Shown here: positions 48,643-57,775 of the stretch, piece after piece
Layout of the letters: each line of letters starts with the position of its first letter
How positions within the stretch are numbered: the stretch's first letter is position 1
Assembly (NCBI RefSeq): GCF_030412965.1
Contig: NZ_JAUHJQ010000005.1
Coordinates: 62,001 to 126,000 of the forward strand
DNA length: 64,000 nucleotides
Source of the DNA: Nocardioides oceani
GTDB lineage: Bacteria; Actinomycetota; Actinomycetes; Propionibacteriales; Nocardioidaceae
Direction: 5' to 3'
Made by a program: the position numbers and the translations under genes
The notes under the pieces: generated by a model
Seen by the model: the letters and a program-made list of their open reading frames with translations, nothing else
Database searches by the model: none
What the model was told of the DNA's origin: nothing

Positions 48643-49800
48643 TCAGCGGGGGCTCACGCGCAGCAGCCGGTCGGCGCCGGAGCCGTTGTCGGTGGTGACG
48701 AGCAGGTCGCCGTCGGGCGCGTTCACGACCGAGCGGATCCGGCCGTACTGGCGCAGCGCCGCGGGCGTCCGCGAACCCTTCAGCCGCCCCTTCGCGTCGA
48801 AGCGGAGGAACAGCACGCGCTCGCCCTTCTGCACGCCGACGGCGAGCATGCCGGCGTACGCACCCCAGCGCTTGCCCTGCACCCAACTGGCGCCGGAGGT
48901 GGCGATGGTGGGGTTGCCCGAGCGCCAGCGGGCGCCCTGCTGCTTGCCCGGCAGCGACTGGTCGGTCATGGGGACGTCCTCGTTGTAGCCCGGGACCGGG
49001 TTCCAGCCGTAGTCGCCGCCCGCGACGAGCCGGTTGACCTCGTCGTCGCGGTAGCTGCCGTGCTCGACCGACCACAGCGAGCCGTCGGGGCGCTGGGCGA
49101 GGCCCTGGACGTTGCGGTGGCCGTAGGTGAAGACGTAGCGCTTGTTCCGGTTGCCGGCCTTCGCGAACGGGTTGCCCAGCCACGGCTTGCCGGTGCGGCG
49201 GTCCAGCCGCAGCACCTTGCCGCCGAGCGACCTCAGGTTCCGCGGGTTCGTCCCCACCGCCGCGTCGCCGGTGCCGACGAGCAGCGCGCCGTTGCGGGCG
49301 ATCAGCAGCCGGCAGCCGCCGTGGCGGCCGCTGGTGGTGGGGAAGCCACTGATGAGCGTGCGGACGCGTGTGGCGGCCCCGCCTCGGAGCTTCCACGCCA
49401 CCACGCGCACGTCGTGCCCGCCGCCGGCGGTGAACCCGCCCTGGCAGGTGTAGAACCGCTGGTTGTCGGCGAAGTCGGGGTCGACCTCGAGCGACATCAG
49501 CCCGGTCTCGCCGGAGACCCACACCGTGTCGCTCGGGAAGTCGACCGGCGTCGCCCGGCCGCCCTCGACGACCAGCAGCCGGGCGCGGTCGCGCTCGGTG
49601 ACCAGCATCCGGCCGCCGGGGATCGGCTTGACGTCCCAGGGCTTGTCCAGCCCGGAGACCACGGTCCTCACGCGCAGCTCGGGCACGTCCCGCCCGGCCG
49701 GCGCGACCACCGGCGGACCGTCCTCCACGAGCGCGCCGGCCGGGGCCGGGGCGAGGCTGAGCAGCAACGAGGACAGCAGGCCGACCGAGAGCGCGCGCAT
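48643..49800 (-). CDS. Exported PQQ-dependent glucose/sorbosone dehydrogenase-like protein
   Basis: The 385-residue protein has a Sec signal peptide (ALSVGLLSSLLLSLAPAPAGA) and a six-bladed beta-propeller of the glucose/sorbosone dehydrogenase family (LDKPWDVKPIPGGRMLVTERDRARLLVVEGG, GETGLMSLEVDPDFADNQRFYTC, YVFTYGHRNVQGLAQRPDGSLWSVEHGSYRDDEVNRL, GDYGWNPVPGYNEDVPMTDQSLPG). It oxidises sugars or aldoses outside the cell with PQQ if active. No pqq genes occur here. Leaderless start: TACCGT ends 6 nt before the ATG. Confidence 0.88.
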   Translation of the reverse strand: MRALSVGLLSSLLLSLAPAPAGALVEDGPPVVAPAGRDVPELRVRTVVSGLDKPWDVKPIPGGRMLVTERDRARLLVVEGGRATPVDFPSDTVWVSGETGLMSLEVDPDFADNQRFYTCQGGFTAGGGHDVRVVAWKLRGGAATRVRTLISGFPTTSGRHGGCRLLIARNGALLVGTGDAAVGTNPRNLRSLGGKVLRLDRRTGKPWLGNPFAKAGNRNKRYVFTYGHRNVQGLAQRPDGSLWSVEHGSYRDDEVNRLVAGGDYGWNPVPGYNEDVPMTDQSLPGKQQGARWRSGNPTIATSGASWVQGKRWGAYAGMLAVGVQKGERVLFLRFDAKGRLKGSRTPAALRQYGRIRSVVNAPDGDLLVTTDNGSGADRLLRVSPR

Positions 49801-49849
49801 GCCGCGACGGTAGCCGGGTCGCGGGCGGCCGAGAAGGGCCGACCGGGTC

Positions 49850-50725
49850 TCAGAACGTGTGCTCGGGCCCCGGGAACGTGCCCGCCCTCACGTCGACGGC
49901 GTACTCCTGGGCGGCCGCGAGCAGGACGCCGTGCAGGTCGGCGTACTGCTTGACGAACCGCGGCATCCGCGCGGTCCGCAGGCCGAAGGCGTCCTGCCAG
50001 ACAAGCACCTGGCCGTCGCACCCGGCGCCGGCGCCGATGCCGATCGTCGGGATCGCGAGCGACGCCGTCACCTCTGCGGCGACCTCGCCCGGGACCATCT
50101 CCATGACGACCGCGAACGCGCCGGCGTCCTCCATCGCGCGGGCCTCCTCGAGCACCCGCTTGGCGGCCTCGCCGCGGCCCTGGACCCGGTAGCCGCCGAG
50201 CGTGTGCTCGCTCTGCGGCGTGAAGCCGATGTGGGCCATGACCGGCACGCCGCCCTCCACGAGCTTGCGCACCTGCGGCGCCATCTCGACGCCGCCCTCG
50301 AGCTTGACGGCGTGGGCGCCGGCCTCCTTCATGAAGCGCACGGCGGTGAGGTACGCCTGCTCGGGCGAGGCCTGGTAGGAGCCGAACGGCAGGTCCGCGA
50401 CCACCAGCGCCCGGCGGGCCGAGCGGGTCACGGCGCGGGCCAGCGGGATCAGCTCGTCGACGGTGACCGGCAGGGAGGTCTCGTTGCCGAAGACGTTGTT
50501 CGAGGCGCTGTCGCCGACCAGGAGGACGTCGATGCCGGCCTCGTCGAAGGTCTGCGCGGCGTACTGCTCGTAGGCGGTGAGCATCGTGAACCGCTCGCCG
50601 CGCTCCTTCATCTCGCGCAGGTGATGGGTGCGGACGCGCTTGACCGGGGTGGTGCCGGACGGCTTCGCCGGTCCGGTGCCGTACGGCGCGGTCTCCTCGC
50701 TCATGGCGGGCTCCTCGGGTGTCAT
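49850..50725 (-). CDS. panB: 3-methyl-2-oxobutanoate hydroxymethyltransferase
   Basis: The 291-residue enzyme matches Pan[36 protein letters not shown] (Mg-binding Asp), [40 protein letters not shown], and the catalytic Glu region [13 protein letters not shown]. It makes ketopantoate for pantothenate and CoA. ATG 50725 has AGGAGG at 8 nt; ATG 50704 (GAGGAG) is also possible and would remove seven residues. A TAGCCT box about 30 nt upstream may be the -10. Confidence 0.95.
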   Translation of the reverse strand: MTPEEPAMSEETAPYGTGPAKPSGTTPVKRVRTHHLREMKERGERFTMLTAYEQYAAQTFDEAGIDVLLVGDSASNNVFGNETSLPVTVDELIPLARAVTRSARRALVVADLPFGSYQASPEQAYLTAVRFMKEAGAHAVKLEGGVEMAPQVRKLVEGGVPVMAHIGFTPQSEHTLGGYRVQGRGEAAKRVLEEARAMEDAGAFAVVMEMVPGEVAAEVTASLAIPTIGIGAGAGCDGQVLVWQDAFGLRTARMPRFVKQYADLHGVLLAAAQEYAVDVRAGTFPGPEHTF

Positions 50726-50828
50726 CTCGCAGCCTCCTGGTGAGGTCCACGGACCGCGTCCAGGCTAGTGCCGCGGCGCCCGGCGAGCGCCTGTGCCGCT
50801 CGTCACGCGGCGCGCACCCGCGCGGTCC

Positions 50829-51329
50829 TCAGGCGGGCGCCGCGGCTGCGTCGACGGCCGCCTCGAGGTCGGCCACGACGATCCGCCGCATGCCGAGCAT
50901 CGCCTGCACGGCGGCCTGCGCGCGGGCCGGGTCGGGGTCGGAGACCAGCTCGTAGAGCCGGGTCGGCACGACCTGCCAGGACAGCCCGAACCGGTCCTTG
51001 AGCCAGCCGCACATCGACTCCTCGCCGCCGTCGGCGAGCAGCGCCTCCCAGTAGCGGTCGACCTCGGCCTGGTCGCGGCAGGAGATCTCGAAGGAGACCG
51101 CCTCGGTGAAGGGGAACTGCGGGCCGCCGTTGATGCCGCGGAAGGCGATCCCGTCGAGCACGAACTCGCCGGCCATCACCGACCCCGGCTCGCCGGGGCC
51201 GGCGTCGGTGTAGCGGCTGAGGTGGCCGACCGAGGAGTTCGGGAAGATCGAGACGTAGAACTCCGCCGCCTCCTCGAGCTGGTCGTCGAACCACAGGCAG
51301 GGGGTGATGCTGGTCGGGTGGACGGTCAC
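50829..51329 (-). CDS. VOC/PhnB-like protein (glyoxalase superfamily)
   Basis: The 166-residue protein has the PhnB/3-demethylubiquinone-like VOC pattern: ITPCLWFDDQLEEAAEFYVSIFPNSSVGHLSRYTD, FVLDGIAFRGINGGPQFPFTEAVSFEISC, EVDRYWEALLADGGEESMCGWLKDRFGLSWQVVP. The fold usually binds a metal, but residues are not clearly kept, so function is open. It is upstream of panB in the same direction with a 103-bp gap. Confidence 0.85.
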   Translation of the reverse strand: MTVHPTSITPCLWFDDQLEEAAEFYVSIFPNSSVGHLSRYTDAGPGEPGSVMAGEFVLDGIAFRGINGGPQFPFTEAVSFEISCRDQAEVDRYWEALLADGGEESMCGWLKDRFGLSWQVVPTRLYELVSDPDPARAQAAVQAMLGMRRIVVADLEAAVDAAAAPA

Positions 51330-51457
51330 GGCGTGCTCCTCGGGTCGGGTGCCTGCTCCGACCGGCGCCGCCGTCCGGACTCATCGCGGGCCATCGCACA
51401 GGCGTCGCGGAGCCGTCCCCACGCATGCCGGGCCGCGGACCTGGGAAACTCCCCGAC

Positions 51458-53494
51458 GTGGACTTCTACTCCGCCTACGCCCACGGGTTCGCGCGCGTCG
51501 CGGCCTGCACGATGCCGATCGCGCTGGGGGACCCGGCGGCCAACGCCCGGGCCGTGCTCGAGCAGGCACGGGAGTGCTCGGAGGAGGGCGTCGCGGTCGC
51601 GGTGTTCCCCGAGCTGTGCCTGAGCGGCTACTCGGCCGAGGACCTGTTCCTCCAGGACGTGCTGCTCGACGGCGTCGAGGACGCGCTCGCGGAGGTCGTC
51701 GCGGCCTCCGAGGAGCTGCTGCCGGTCATCGTGGTCGGTGCGCCCCTGGCGCACGGCAACCGCGTCCTCAACACCGCGGTCGTCATCCACCGCGGCCGGG
51801 TGCTCGGCGTCGCGCCGAAGTCCTACCTGCCGAACTACCGCGAGTTCTACGAGCGCCGCTGGTTCGCGCCCGGCGACGACCTCGGCGGCACGACCGTGGT
51901 CGCCGGCCAGGAGGTGCCCCTGGGGGCCGACCTGCTCTTCGCCGCGACCGACGTGCGCGGGCTCGTCCTGCACGTCGAGGTGTGCGAGGACATGTGGGTG
52001 CCGATCCCCCCGAGCGCCGAGGCCGCGCTCGCCGGCGCGACGGTCCTGGCCAACCTCTCGGGCAGCCCGATCACGGTCGGCCGCGCCGAGGACCGCAAGC
52101 TGCTGGCCCGGTCGGCCTCGTCGCGCTGCCTGGCGACGTACGTCTATGCGGCGGCGGGCCAGGGCGAGTCGACGACCGACCTGTCGTGGGACGGCCAGAC
52201 GATGGTCTACGAGCACGGCGAGCTGCTGGGGGAGACCGACCGGTTCCCCGACGGCCCGCGCCGCACCGTCGTCGACACCGACCTGGACCGCAGCCGCCTC
52301 GAGCGGCTGCGCACCGGCACCTTCGACGACAACCGCCGCTCCCACGCGTCGTACGCCGACTTCCGCACCGTCGAGTTCGAGCTCGACCCGCCGGCCGGCG
52401 ACATCGGGCTGCGCCGCAAGGTCGACCGCTACCCGTTCGTGCCCGACGACGCCGAGCGGCTCGCGCAGGACTGCTACGAGGCGTACAACATCCAGGTCTC
52501 CGGCCTCGAGCGCCGGCTGGACTCCATCGGCCAGCCCAAGGTCGTCATCGGCGTCTCCGGCGGCCTGGACTCCACCCACGCGCTGATCGTCGCGGCCCGC
52601 GCGATGGACCGGCTCGGCCGGCCGCGCAGCGACATCCACGCCTTCACGCTGCCGGGCTTCGCGACGGGCGACACCACGAAGTCGTACGCCACGCGCCTCT
52701 CGCGCTCGCTCGGTGTGACCTTCGAGGAGATCGACATCACCGCGGCGGCCTCGCAGATGCTCGAGGACCTCGACCACCCCTACGCGAAGGGGGAGGAGGT
52801 CTTCGACATCACCTTCGAGAACGTCCAGGCCGGGCTGCGCACCGACTACCTCTTCCGGCTCGCCAACCACCGCGGCGGGATCGTCCTCGGCACCGGCGAC
52901 CTCTCCGAGCTGGCCCTGGGCTGGTGCACGTACGGCGTCGGGGACCAGATGTCGCACTACACCGTGAACTCCGGCGTGCCGAAGACGCTCGTGCAGCACC
53001 TGATCCGCTGGGTGATCGGGAGCGGGCAGTTCGAGGACGAGACCAACGAGGTGCTCCACGAGATCCTCGAGCAGGAGATCACCCCCGAGCTGATCCCCAC
53101 GCGCGAGGACAAGCTGCCCCAGCGCACCGAGGACAGCGTCGGCCCCTACGCCCTGCAGGACTTCACCCTCTTCCACGTCCTGCGCTACGGCATGCCGCCC
53201 TCGAAGATCGCCTTCATGGCCTGGCACGCCTGGCACGACAAGGAGGCCGGCGACTGGCCGCCCAACTTCCCCGAGCACCGGCGCGCGGAGTACGACCTGG
53301 CCGAGGTGCGCCGCTGGCTGGTGCTCTTCGTGCAGCGGTTCTTCTCCAGCCAGTTCAAGCGCTCGGCGCTGCCGAACGGACCGAAGGTCTCCGCCGGCGG
53401 CACCATGTCGCCCCGCGGTGACTGGCGGATGCCCTCGGACGCCACCCCCGCCGCGTGGCTCGCCGAGATCGAGGCGCACGTCCCGGAGGGCTGA
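51458..53494 (+). CDS. nadE: Glutamine-dependent NAD+ synthetase
   Basis: The 678-residue enzyme has an N-terminal nitrilase-type glutaminase (Glu in [11 protein letters not shown], Lys in [18 protein letters not shown], nucleophile Cys in [11 protein letters not shown]) and a C-terminal NAD synthetase domain with P-loop [13 protein letters not shown] and [16 protein letters not shown]. This is the same two-domain form as the M. tuberculosis enzyme, which begins MNFYSAYQHGF; I therefore chose GTG 51458 ([11 protein letters not shown]) over the ATG 33 bp upstream. It converts deamido-NAD to NAD with glutamine. Confidence 0.95.
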   Translation: MDFYSAYAHGFARVAACTMPIALGDPAANARAVLEQARECSEEGVAVAVFPELCLSGYSAEDLFLQDVLLDGVEDALAEVVAASEELLPVIVVGAPLAHGNRVLNTAVVIHRGRVLGVAPKSYLPNYREFYERRWFAPGDDLGGTTVVAGQEVPLGADLLFAATDVRGLVLHVEVCEDMWVPIPPSAEAALAGATVLANLSGSPITVGRAEDRKLLARSASSRCLATYVYAAAGQGESTTDLSWDGQTMVYEHGELLGETDRFPDGPRRTVVDTDLDRSRLERLRTGTFDDNRRSHASYADFRTVEFELDPPAGDIGLRRKVDRYPFVPDDAERLAQDCYEAYNIQVSGLERRLDSIGQPKVVIGVSGGLDSTHALIVAARAMDRLGRPRSDIHAFTLPGFATGDTTKSYATRLSRSLGVTFEEIDITAAASQMLEDLDHPYAKGEEVFDITFENVQAGLRTDYLFRLANHRGGIVLGTGDLSELALGWCTYGVGDQMSHYTVNSGVPKTLVQHLIRWVIGSGQFEDETNEVLHEILEQEITPELIPTREDKLPQRTEDSVGPYALQDFTLFHVLRYGMPPSKIAFMAWHAWHDKEAGDWPPNFPEHRRAEYDLAEVRRWLVLFVQRFFSSQFKRSALPNGPKVSAGGTMSPRGDWRMPSDATPAAWLAEIEAHVPEG

Positions 53495-53506
53495 GGCCGG
53501 GGTGGC

Positions 53507-53574
53507 GGGGTAGTCACGGACGTTTTCGTCCTCCGGTGTGGTCGTGGGGGACGTTTTCGTCCGTGACTATCCCC
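53507..53574. terminator. Large inverted repeat after nadE, likely terminator
   Basis: GGGGTAGTCACGGACG (53507-53522) pairs with CGTCCGTGACTATCCCC (53558-53574), a 16-bp near-perfect stem. Inside stand two copies of GGACGTTTTCGTCC, each itself a 5-bp hairpin with a TTTT loop. It follows nadE by 12 bp. Confidence 0.65.
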
Positions 53575-53616
53575 GGAACGGTGGGGGGTGGGTTGTCTCA
53601 GGGGTCTTGCGGGGGT

Positions 53617-53736
53617 CTTGAGGGAATGTCGGGGGTGAGGGCGGGGGTGGCTTGATGTGGGGTCGGCAGAGTTCGGGTCATCAAGGAACTGCCCCGCCGG
53701 AGAGACCGGCGGATCCCTCCCGAAAGGCTCTCTCCG
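53617..53736 (+). promoter_or_regulatory. Structured leader/control region of the TasA-like gene (copy 1)
   Basis: CTTGAGGGAA (53617) is followed 34 bp later by a 37-bp block (53651-53687) that begins CTTGAT and ends CATCAAGGA, so CTTGATG and CATCAAG form an inverted repeat around a GGCAGAGTTC centre. Next comes a perfect GC hairpin (CCGCCGG-AGAGA-CCGGCGG, 53694-53712) and a CCGAAAGGCTCTCTCC segment just before the ATG. The same elements with identical spacing recur at 63873-63943. The mix of direct and inverted CTTGA half-sites resembles a regulator-binding region, while the hairpins could act in RNA. Confidence 0.6.
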
Positions 53737-54405
53737 ATGACCTCGACCGCTGCTTCCGCTGGTTCCCGCAAGGCTGTTCGTTCCTCCCGCAAGAACCGCA
53801 AGACGCTGGCGAAGGTCGCGGCGTCGGTGGCGCTGGTGGCGGGTGCTGCGTCGGTGGCGGGTCTGGGCACGTTCGGTGCGTTCACCTCGACCACGTCGGC
53901 GTCCGAGCAGGTCGCGGCGGGTCGGATCACGCTGGGTCAGGGTGCGAGCACGCAGGGTCCGAGCATCGCGGCGGTCGGCCTGGTGCCCGGTGACACCGTG
54001 GAGCGGGACGTGGTGCTGACGCGGGGTGCGACGGATGAGAAGTTCGGGTCGGTGAAGCTGACCACGACCGGTGCGTCGAGCAACCTGCTGACCACCGACA
54101 CCGTCAACGGCCTGCAGCTGGCGATCGACCAGTGCTCGGTGGCGTGGACGAAGGTGGATGCGACCAAGTCCAACGGTGCGCTGAAGTGCGCCGGCACCAC
54201 GACTGCGGTGCTGGCCTCGCGTCCGGTGGTGGGTGCGAACCTGGACCTGGCGGCCGCGACGACGGCGCTGAACACCGACGCGAAGGTCGCCAACCTGCGG
54301 GTGACGTTGAAGTTCCCCGAGGCCGCGGGCAACGACTTCCAGGGCATGGGCAACACCATCAACATGGTCTTCGACGCCACCCAGCGCGCCGCCGAGAACC
54401 GCTGA
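53737..54405 (+). CDS. TasA/camelysin-like exported protein with SipW-type signal
   Basis: The 222-residue protein has a long basic N-terminus (SRKAVRSSRKNRKTLAK) and a hydrophobic segment (VAASVALVAGAASVAGLGTFGAFTSTTSAS), the shape of SipW-dependent signal peptides of TasA/CalY proteins. The mature part is beta-rich with regular strands (ERDVVLTRGATDEKFGSVKLTTTG, LQLAIDQCSVAWTKVD, VANLRVTLKFPE). TasA-family proteins form matrix fibres in Bacillus; here the role is unknown. Two Cys residues (QCSVAW, LKCAGT) could form a disulfide. No signal-peptidase gene is in the window. Confidence 0.72.
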   Translation: MTSTAASAGSRKAVRSSRKNRKTLAKVAASVALVAGAASVAGLGTFGAFTSTTSASEQVAAGRITLGQGASTQGPSIAAVGLVPGDTVERDVVLTRGATDEKFGSVKLTTTGASSNLLTTDTVNGLQLAIDQCSVAWTKVDATKSNGALKCAGTTTAVLASRPVVGANLDLAAATTALNTDAKVANLRVTLKFPEAAGNDFQGMGNTINMVFDATQRAAENR

Positions 54406-54444
54406 CCCACCTGCACGTCACCACTGCACAGCACGACCCGACCC

Positions 54445-54476
54445 CGAGCGGTCGCCGGCACACCGGCGGCCGCTCG
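54445..54476 (+). terminator. Strong hairpin after the TasA-like gene
   Basis: CGAGCGGTCGCCGG pairs with CCGGCGGCCGCTCG across a CACA loop (14-bp stem with one G-T pair). No U-tract follows. It stands 40 bp after the stop and likely ends or attenuates transcription before the next exported-protein gene. Confidence 0.7.
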
Positions 54477-54589
54477 CGGCATACCCGAGGAATGTCACCG
54501 CGGCGTGCAACCGCGGACCGTGCCCAGGCGTCTCCACGTCGAGCCCGGGGCACGAGGCCCCGGAGCGACGAGCAGAGAGCAGGGAGACC

Positions 54590-55231
54590 ATGTCGTTCCG
54601 CACCGCGGCGGCGATCGCCGCCGCGTCCGTGGCGTTCACCGGGACGGTCGCGACCGGGGTGTCCGCCGCCGCGCCCGCGACGAGCGCCACCAGCACGACC
54701 ACCACGAGCACGACCACCAGCAGCAGCACCGAGCCGGCGATGACCCGGCTGACCTACGACGTCGCCGGCTGCGAGGGCTGCGAGGTGCAGCTGGTCAACG
54801 GCCGGATGCCCGAGGGCGCCGACCAGCCGGTCGTGTGGTCCTCGAAGGTCAAGCGGGTCGAGGACGGCCGGGTCCGGTTCACGGTCGCCACGCGACGTAC
54901 CTGGGGGATGTCGACGACCCTCCGCGCGCCCTGGGAGGGCCACACCGGCTACGTCACGACCGTCGTGCAGCGCTACCGCGGGATGGCCGTGGGCGACCGG
55001 GTCAGCTTCAGGCAGGCGCGCCACCGCGGCGTCGCCAGCTCCTGCTGGGCCGGCACGCGCGGGACTGAGGTCCGCACCGCCGTCGTCGTGCGCAAGGTGC
55101 AGGTCGACGGCGTGCGCGAGCGGGTCCCCGGCACGCTCGCCTTCACGCGCACCACGCAGGACTGGCACGACCCGATGCGCCGGGCGCCGGGCGGCGTCCT
55201 CGGCAGCCAGGACGTCGACGTCTGCCGCTGA
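54590..55231 (+). CDS. Exported hypothetical protein with Ser/Thr-rich linker
   Basis: The 213-residue protein has a Sec signal peptide (AAAIAAASVAFTGTVATGVSAAA), a Thr/Ser-rich linker (TSATSTTTTSTTTSSSTEPA) and a beta-rich domain of about 160 residues with CEGCEVQLV, RVRFTVATRRTWGMSTTLRAPWEGHTGYVTTVVQRY, SSCWAGTRG and a terminal CR. The Cys pairs suggest disulfides, and the linker suggests glycosylation or wall spanning. ATG 54590 has GGGAG at 6 nt. It follows the TasA-like gene; no family name is offered. Confidence 0.65.
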   Translation: MSFRTAAAIAAASVAFTGTVATGVSAAAPATSATSTTTTSTTTSSSTEPAMTRLTYDVAGCEGCEVQLVNGRMPEGADQPVVWSSKVKRVEDGRVRFTVATRRTWGMSTTLRAPWEGHTGYVTTVVQRYRGMAVGDRVSFRQARHRGVASSCWAGTRGTEVRTAVVVRKVQVDGVRERVPGTLAFTRTTQDWHDPMRRAPGGVLGSQDVDVCR

Positions 55232-55300
55232 CCGACGAGCGGCTGACCACGGGCCGGGTCCGGCGGAGACCTCCGCCGGGCCCGGCCCTAGGCTGGCGCC

Positions 55301-56638
55301 ATGGGCAAGCAGGAAGACTTCGTTCTCCGCAGTCTCGAGGAGCGTGACGTCCGGTTCGTCCGGCTGTGGTTCACCGACGTCCTGGGCTTCCTCAAGTCCG
55401 TGGCGGTGGCCCCGGCCGAGCTCGAGGGGGCGTTCGCCGAGGGCATCGGCTTCGACGGATCGGCCATCGAGGGCTTCGCCCGGGTCTACGAGTCCGACAT
55501 GCTCGCCAAGCCCGACCCCTCGACGTTCCAGATCCTGCCCTGGCGCGGGGAGGGCCCCTCGACGGCCCGCATGTTCTGCGACATCGAGATGCCCGACGGC
55601 TCCCCGTCGTACGCCGACCCCCGCCACGTCCTCAAGCGGACGCTGGGCAAGGCGGCCGACCGCGGGTTCACCTTCTACACCCACCCCGAGATCGAGTTCT
55701 ACCTGTTCAAGGACGCCCCGGAGGCGGGCGGCGAGCCGGTGCCGGTCGACCGCAGCGGCTACTTCGACCACACCGCGCAGTCCAAGGGCGCCGACTTCCG
55801 CCGCGAGGCGATCACGATGCTGGAGTCGATGGGCATCTCGGTGGAGTTCAGCCACCACGAGGCCGGTCCGGGCCAGCAGGAGATCGACCTGCGGTACGCC
55901 GACGCGCTGACCACCGCGGACAACATCATGACCTTCCGCACGGTCATCCGCGAGGTCGCACTCGGCCAGGGCATCTGGGCCACCTTCATGCCCAAGCCGT
56001 TCACTACCCACCCCGGCTCCGGCATGCACACCCACGTCTCGCTGTTCGAGGGCGACCAGAACGCCTTCTACGAGCCCGGCGCGCAGTACCAGCTCTCGCG
56101 CACCGGCCGGCAGTTCATCGCCGGCGTCCTGAGCCACGCCCGCGAGATCAGCGTGGTGACCAACCAGTGGGTCAACAGCTACAAGCGGATGATGTTCGGC
56201 GGCGAGGCGCCGTCCTACATCTGCTGGGGCCACAACAACCGCTCGGCGATGGTCCGCGTGCCCATGTACAAGCCGAACAAGGGCCAGTCGACGCGGGTCG
56301 AGCTGCGCACCATCGACGCCGCCTGCAACCCCTACCTCGCCTTCGCCGCGGTCCTCGCCGCCGGAATGAAGGGCATCGAGGAGGGCTACGAGCTGCCCCG
56401 CGAGGCCGAGGACGACGTCTGGTCGCTGACCGAGCGCGAGCGCACGTCGCTCGGCATCGAGCCGCTGCCGAAGAACCTCAACGAGGCGATCGCCATCGCG
56501 GAGAGCTCCGAGCTGCTGGCCGAGACGCTGGGCGAGCAGGTCTTCGACTTCTTCCTCCGCAACAAGCGCGCGGAGTGGGACGAGTACCGCGGCCAGGTCT
56601 CCGCCTTCGAGCGCGACCGGATGCTGCCGGTCATCTGA
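55301..56638 (+). CDS. glnA2: Glutamine synthetase type I, GlnA2-like
   Basis: The 445-residue enzyme carries GS signatures: VRLWFTDVLGFLKSVAV, FDGSAIEGFARVYESDM, HHEAGPGQQEIDLRYADAL, and the catalytic-domain KPFTTHPGSGMHTHVSL with SYKRMMFGGEAPSYICWGHNNRSAMVRVP. It makes glutamine from glutamate, ATP and ammonia. Length and its place before glnE match M. tuberculosis GlnA2. The region of the GlnA1 adenylylation site reads EGYELPREAEDD, keeping a Tyr but with different neighbours, so control by GlnE is uncertain. Leaderless: TAGGCT ends 6 nt before the ATG. Confidence 0.93.
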   Translation: MGKQEDFVLRSLEERDVRFVRLWFTDVLGFLKSVAVAPAELEGAFAEGIGFDGSAIEGFARVYESDMLAKPDPSTFQILPWRGEGPSTARMFCDIEMPDGSPSYADPRHVLKRTLGKAADRGFTFYTHPEIEFYLFKDAPEAGGEPVPVDRSGYFDHTAQSKGADFRREAITMLESMGISVEFSHHEAGPGQQEIDLRYADALTTADNIMTFRTVIREVALGQGIWATFMPKPFTTHPGSGMHTHVSLFEGDQNAFYEPGAQYQLSRTGRQFIAGVLSHAREISVVTNQWVNSYKRMMFGGEAPSYICWGHNNRSAMVRVPMYKPNKGQSTRVELRTIDAACNPYLAFAAVLAAGMKGIEEGYELPREAEDDVWSLTERERTSLGIEPLPKNLNEAIAIAESSELLAETLGEQVFDFFLRNKRAEWDEYRGQVSAFERDRMLPVI

Positions 56639-56642
56639 GCCC

Positions 56643-57044
56643 GTGACCACCACCGGCCCCGTCGTCTACAGCGAGGACCGCGCGCGCCGCCTCCGGCTCG
56701 CGCTCTACGTCGCGCTCGGCGTCGGGGTGCTGGTCGCCGCGTTCGCGGTGTGGGTGCTGGTCGGGGTGCTGCCCGACGACGGCGGGGCGGCGACGTACGC
56801 CGTCTCGCTGGTGGTCAGCGCGCTGCTCGTCCTGGGCTCGACCGGCCTCGCGCTGCGCCTGCTGCCGGCCCGCACGGCGCCGGCCAAGCGCGCGTGCGTG
56901 GCCGTCGGCGTGTTGCTCCTGCCGGCGTCGGTGCTCGTCGGCCAGCTCGGCTTCGTGGCGATCGTGGTCGGCCTGAGCGTGCTGTTCCTGGCCCTCATCG
57001 CCGACGACCCGGCGCTCGACACCGGGCGGGGGAGCCGACGGTGA
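56643..57044 (+). CDS. Integral membrane protein, 133 aa
   Basis: Four hydrophobic segments are visible (LALYVALGVGVLVAAFAVWVLVGVL, TYAVSLVVSALLVLGSTGLALRLL, RACVAVGVLLLPASVLVGQLGFVAIVVG, LSVLFLALIA) with a short polar start and end. GTG 56643 follows the glnA2 stop by 4 bp, and the stop overlaps the next GTG start by 4 bp, so it belongs to the glnA2-glnE transcript. Family and role unknown. Confidence 0.72.
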   Translation: MTTTGPVVYSEDRARRLRLALYVALGVGVLVAAFAVWVLVGVLPDDGGAATYAVSLVVSALLVLGSTGLALRLLPARTAPAKRACVAVGVLLLPASVLVGQLGFVAIVVGLSVLFLALIADDPALDTGRGSRR

Positions 57045-57775
57045 GCGGCCCGCGCGTGCTCGTCGTCGAGCACGACCGCGACTGCCCGCCGGCGCTCGTC
57101 GGGGAGTGGCTGGCCGCGGCCGGCTGCGAGCTCGAGGTCGTCCGGCCGTACGCCGTCGCGCAGCTGCCCGAGCGGCTCGCGCACGACGCGCTGGTCGTCC
57201 TCGGCGGGCCGATGGGCGCGATGGACGAGGACCGCCACCCCTGGCTCGGGCCCACGAAGGAGATCGTCCGGGAGGCAGCGGCGGCCGGCGTGCCGACGCT
57301 CGGCATCTGCCTGGGCCACCAGCTCGTGGCGACCGCGCTCGGCGGCAGCGTGGCGCCCAACCCGCGGGGCCAGCAGCTGGGGCTGCTCGAGGTCGGGTGG
57401 ACCGACGCCGCGGCCGACGACCCGCTGGTCGGCGGGCTCGCGGCCGGCGCCCGCCGCGGCGTGCACTGGAACGACGACGTCGTCACCGCCCTGCCCGAGG
57501 GGGCCGTCGTGCTGGCCCGCACCGCCGACGGCGACGTGCAGGCCGCCCGGTTCGCCCCGAGCGTCTGGGGCGTCCAGCTCCACCCGGAGGTCACCGCCGA
57601 GGTGCTGCGGCCCTGGGCCGAGGACGACCGCGGGTCGCACGAGGCCCGCGGGATCGACCAGGACCGGCTGCTGGCCGACATCGAGGTCGCCCGCCCCGAG
57701 CTCGACGCCGCGTGGGAGCCCGTGGCCCGCCGGTTCGCGGAGCTGGCCGCCCGGGGAGCCGGGGAGGCCGGGTGA
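57041..57775 (+). CDS. Class I glutamine amidotransferase (GMP synthase-like)
   Basis: The 244-residue protein is a free-standing class I glutaminase: RVLVVEHDRDCPPALVGEWLAAAG, LGGPMGAMDEDRHPWL, catalytic Cys in GICLGHQLVA, and catalytic His/Glu in WGVQLHPEVTAE. It provides ammonia to an unknown partner. Its position between glnA2 and glnE, coupled to both by 4-bp GTGA overlaps, links it to nitrogen metabolism. Confidence 0.9.
   Translation: MSGPRVLVVEHDRDCPPALVGEWLAAAGCELEVVRPYAVAQLPERLAHDALVVLGGPMGAMDEDRHPWLGPTKEIVREAAAAGVPTLGICLGHQLVATALGGSVAPNPRGQQLGLLEVGWTDAAADDPLVGGLAAGARRGVHWNDDVVTALPEGAVVLARTADGDVQAARFAPSVWGVQLHPEVTAEVLRPWAEDDRGSHEARGIDQDRLLADIEVARPELDAAWEPVARRFAELAARGAGEAG

Noticed and set aside
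51425..51457. NadE start at ATG 51425
   Set aside because: The extra residues (MPGRGPGKLPD) are not in the family N-terminus; GTG 51458 aligns with the mycobacterial start.
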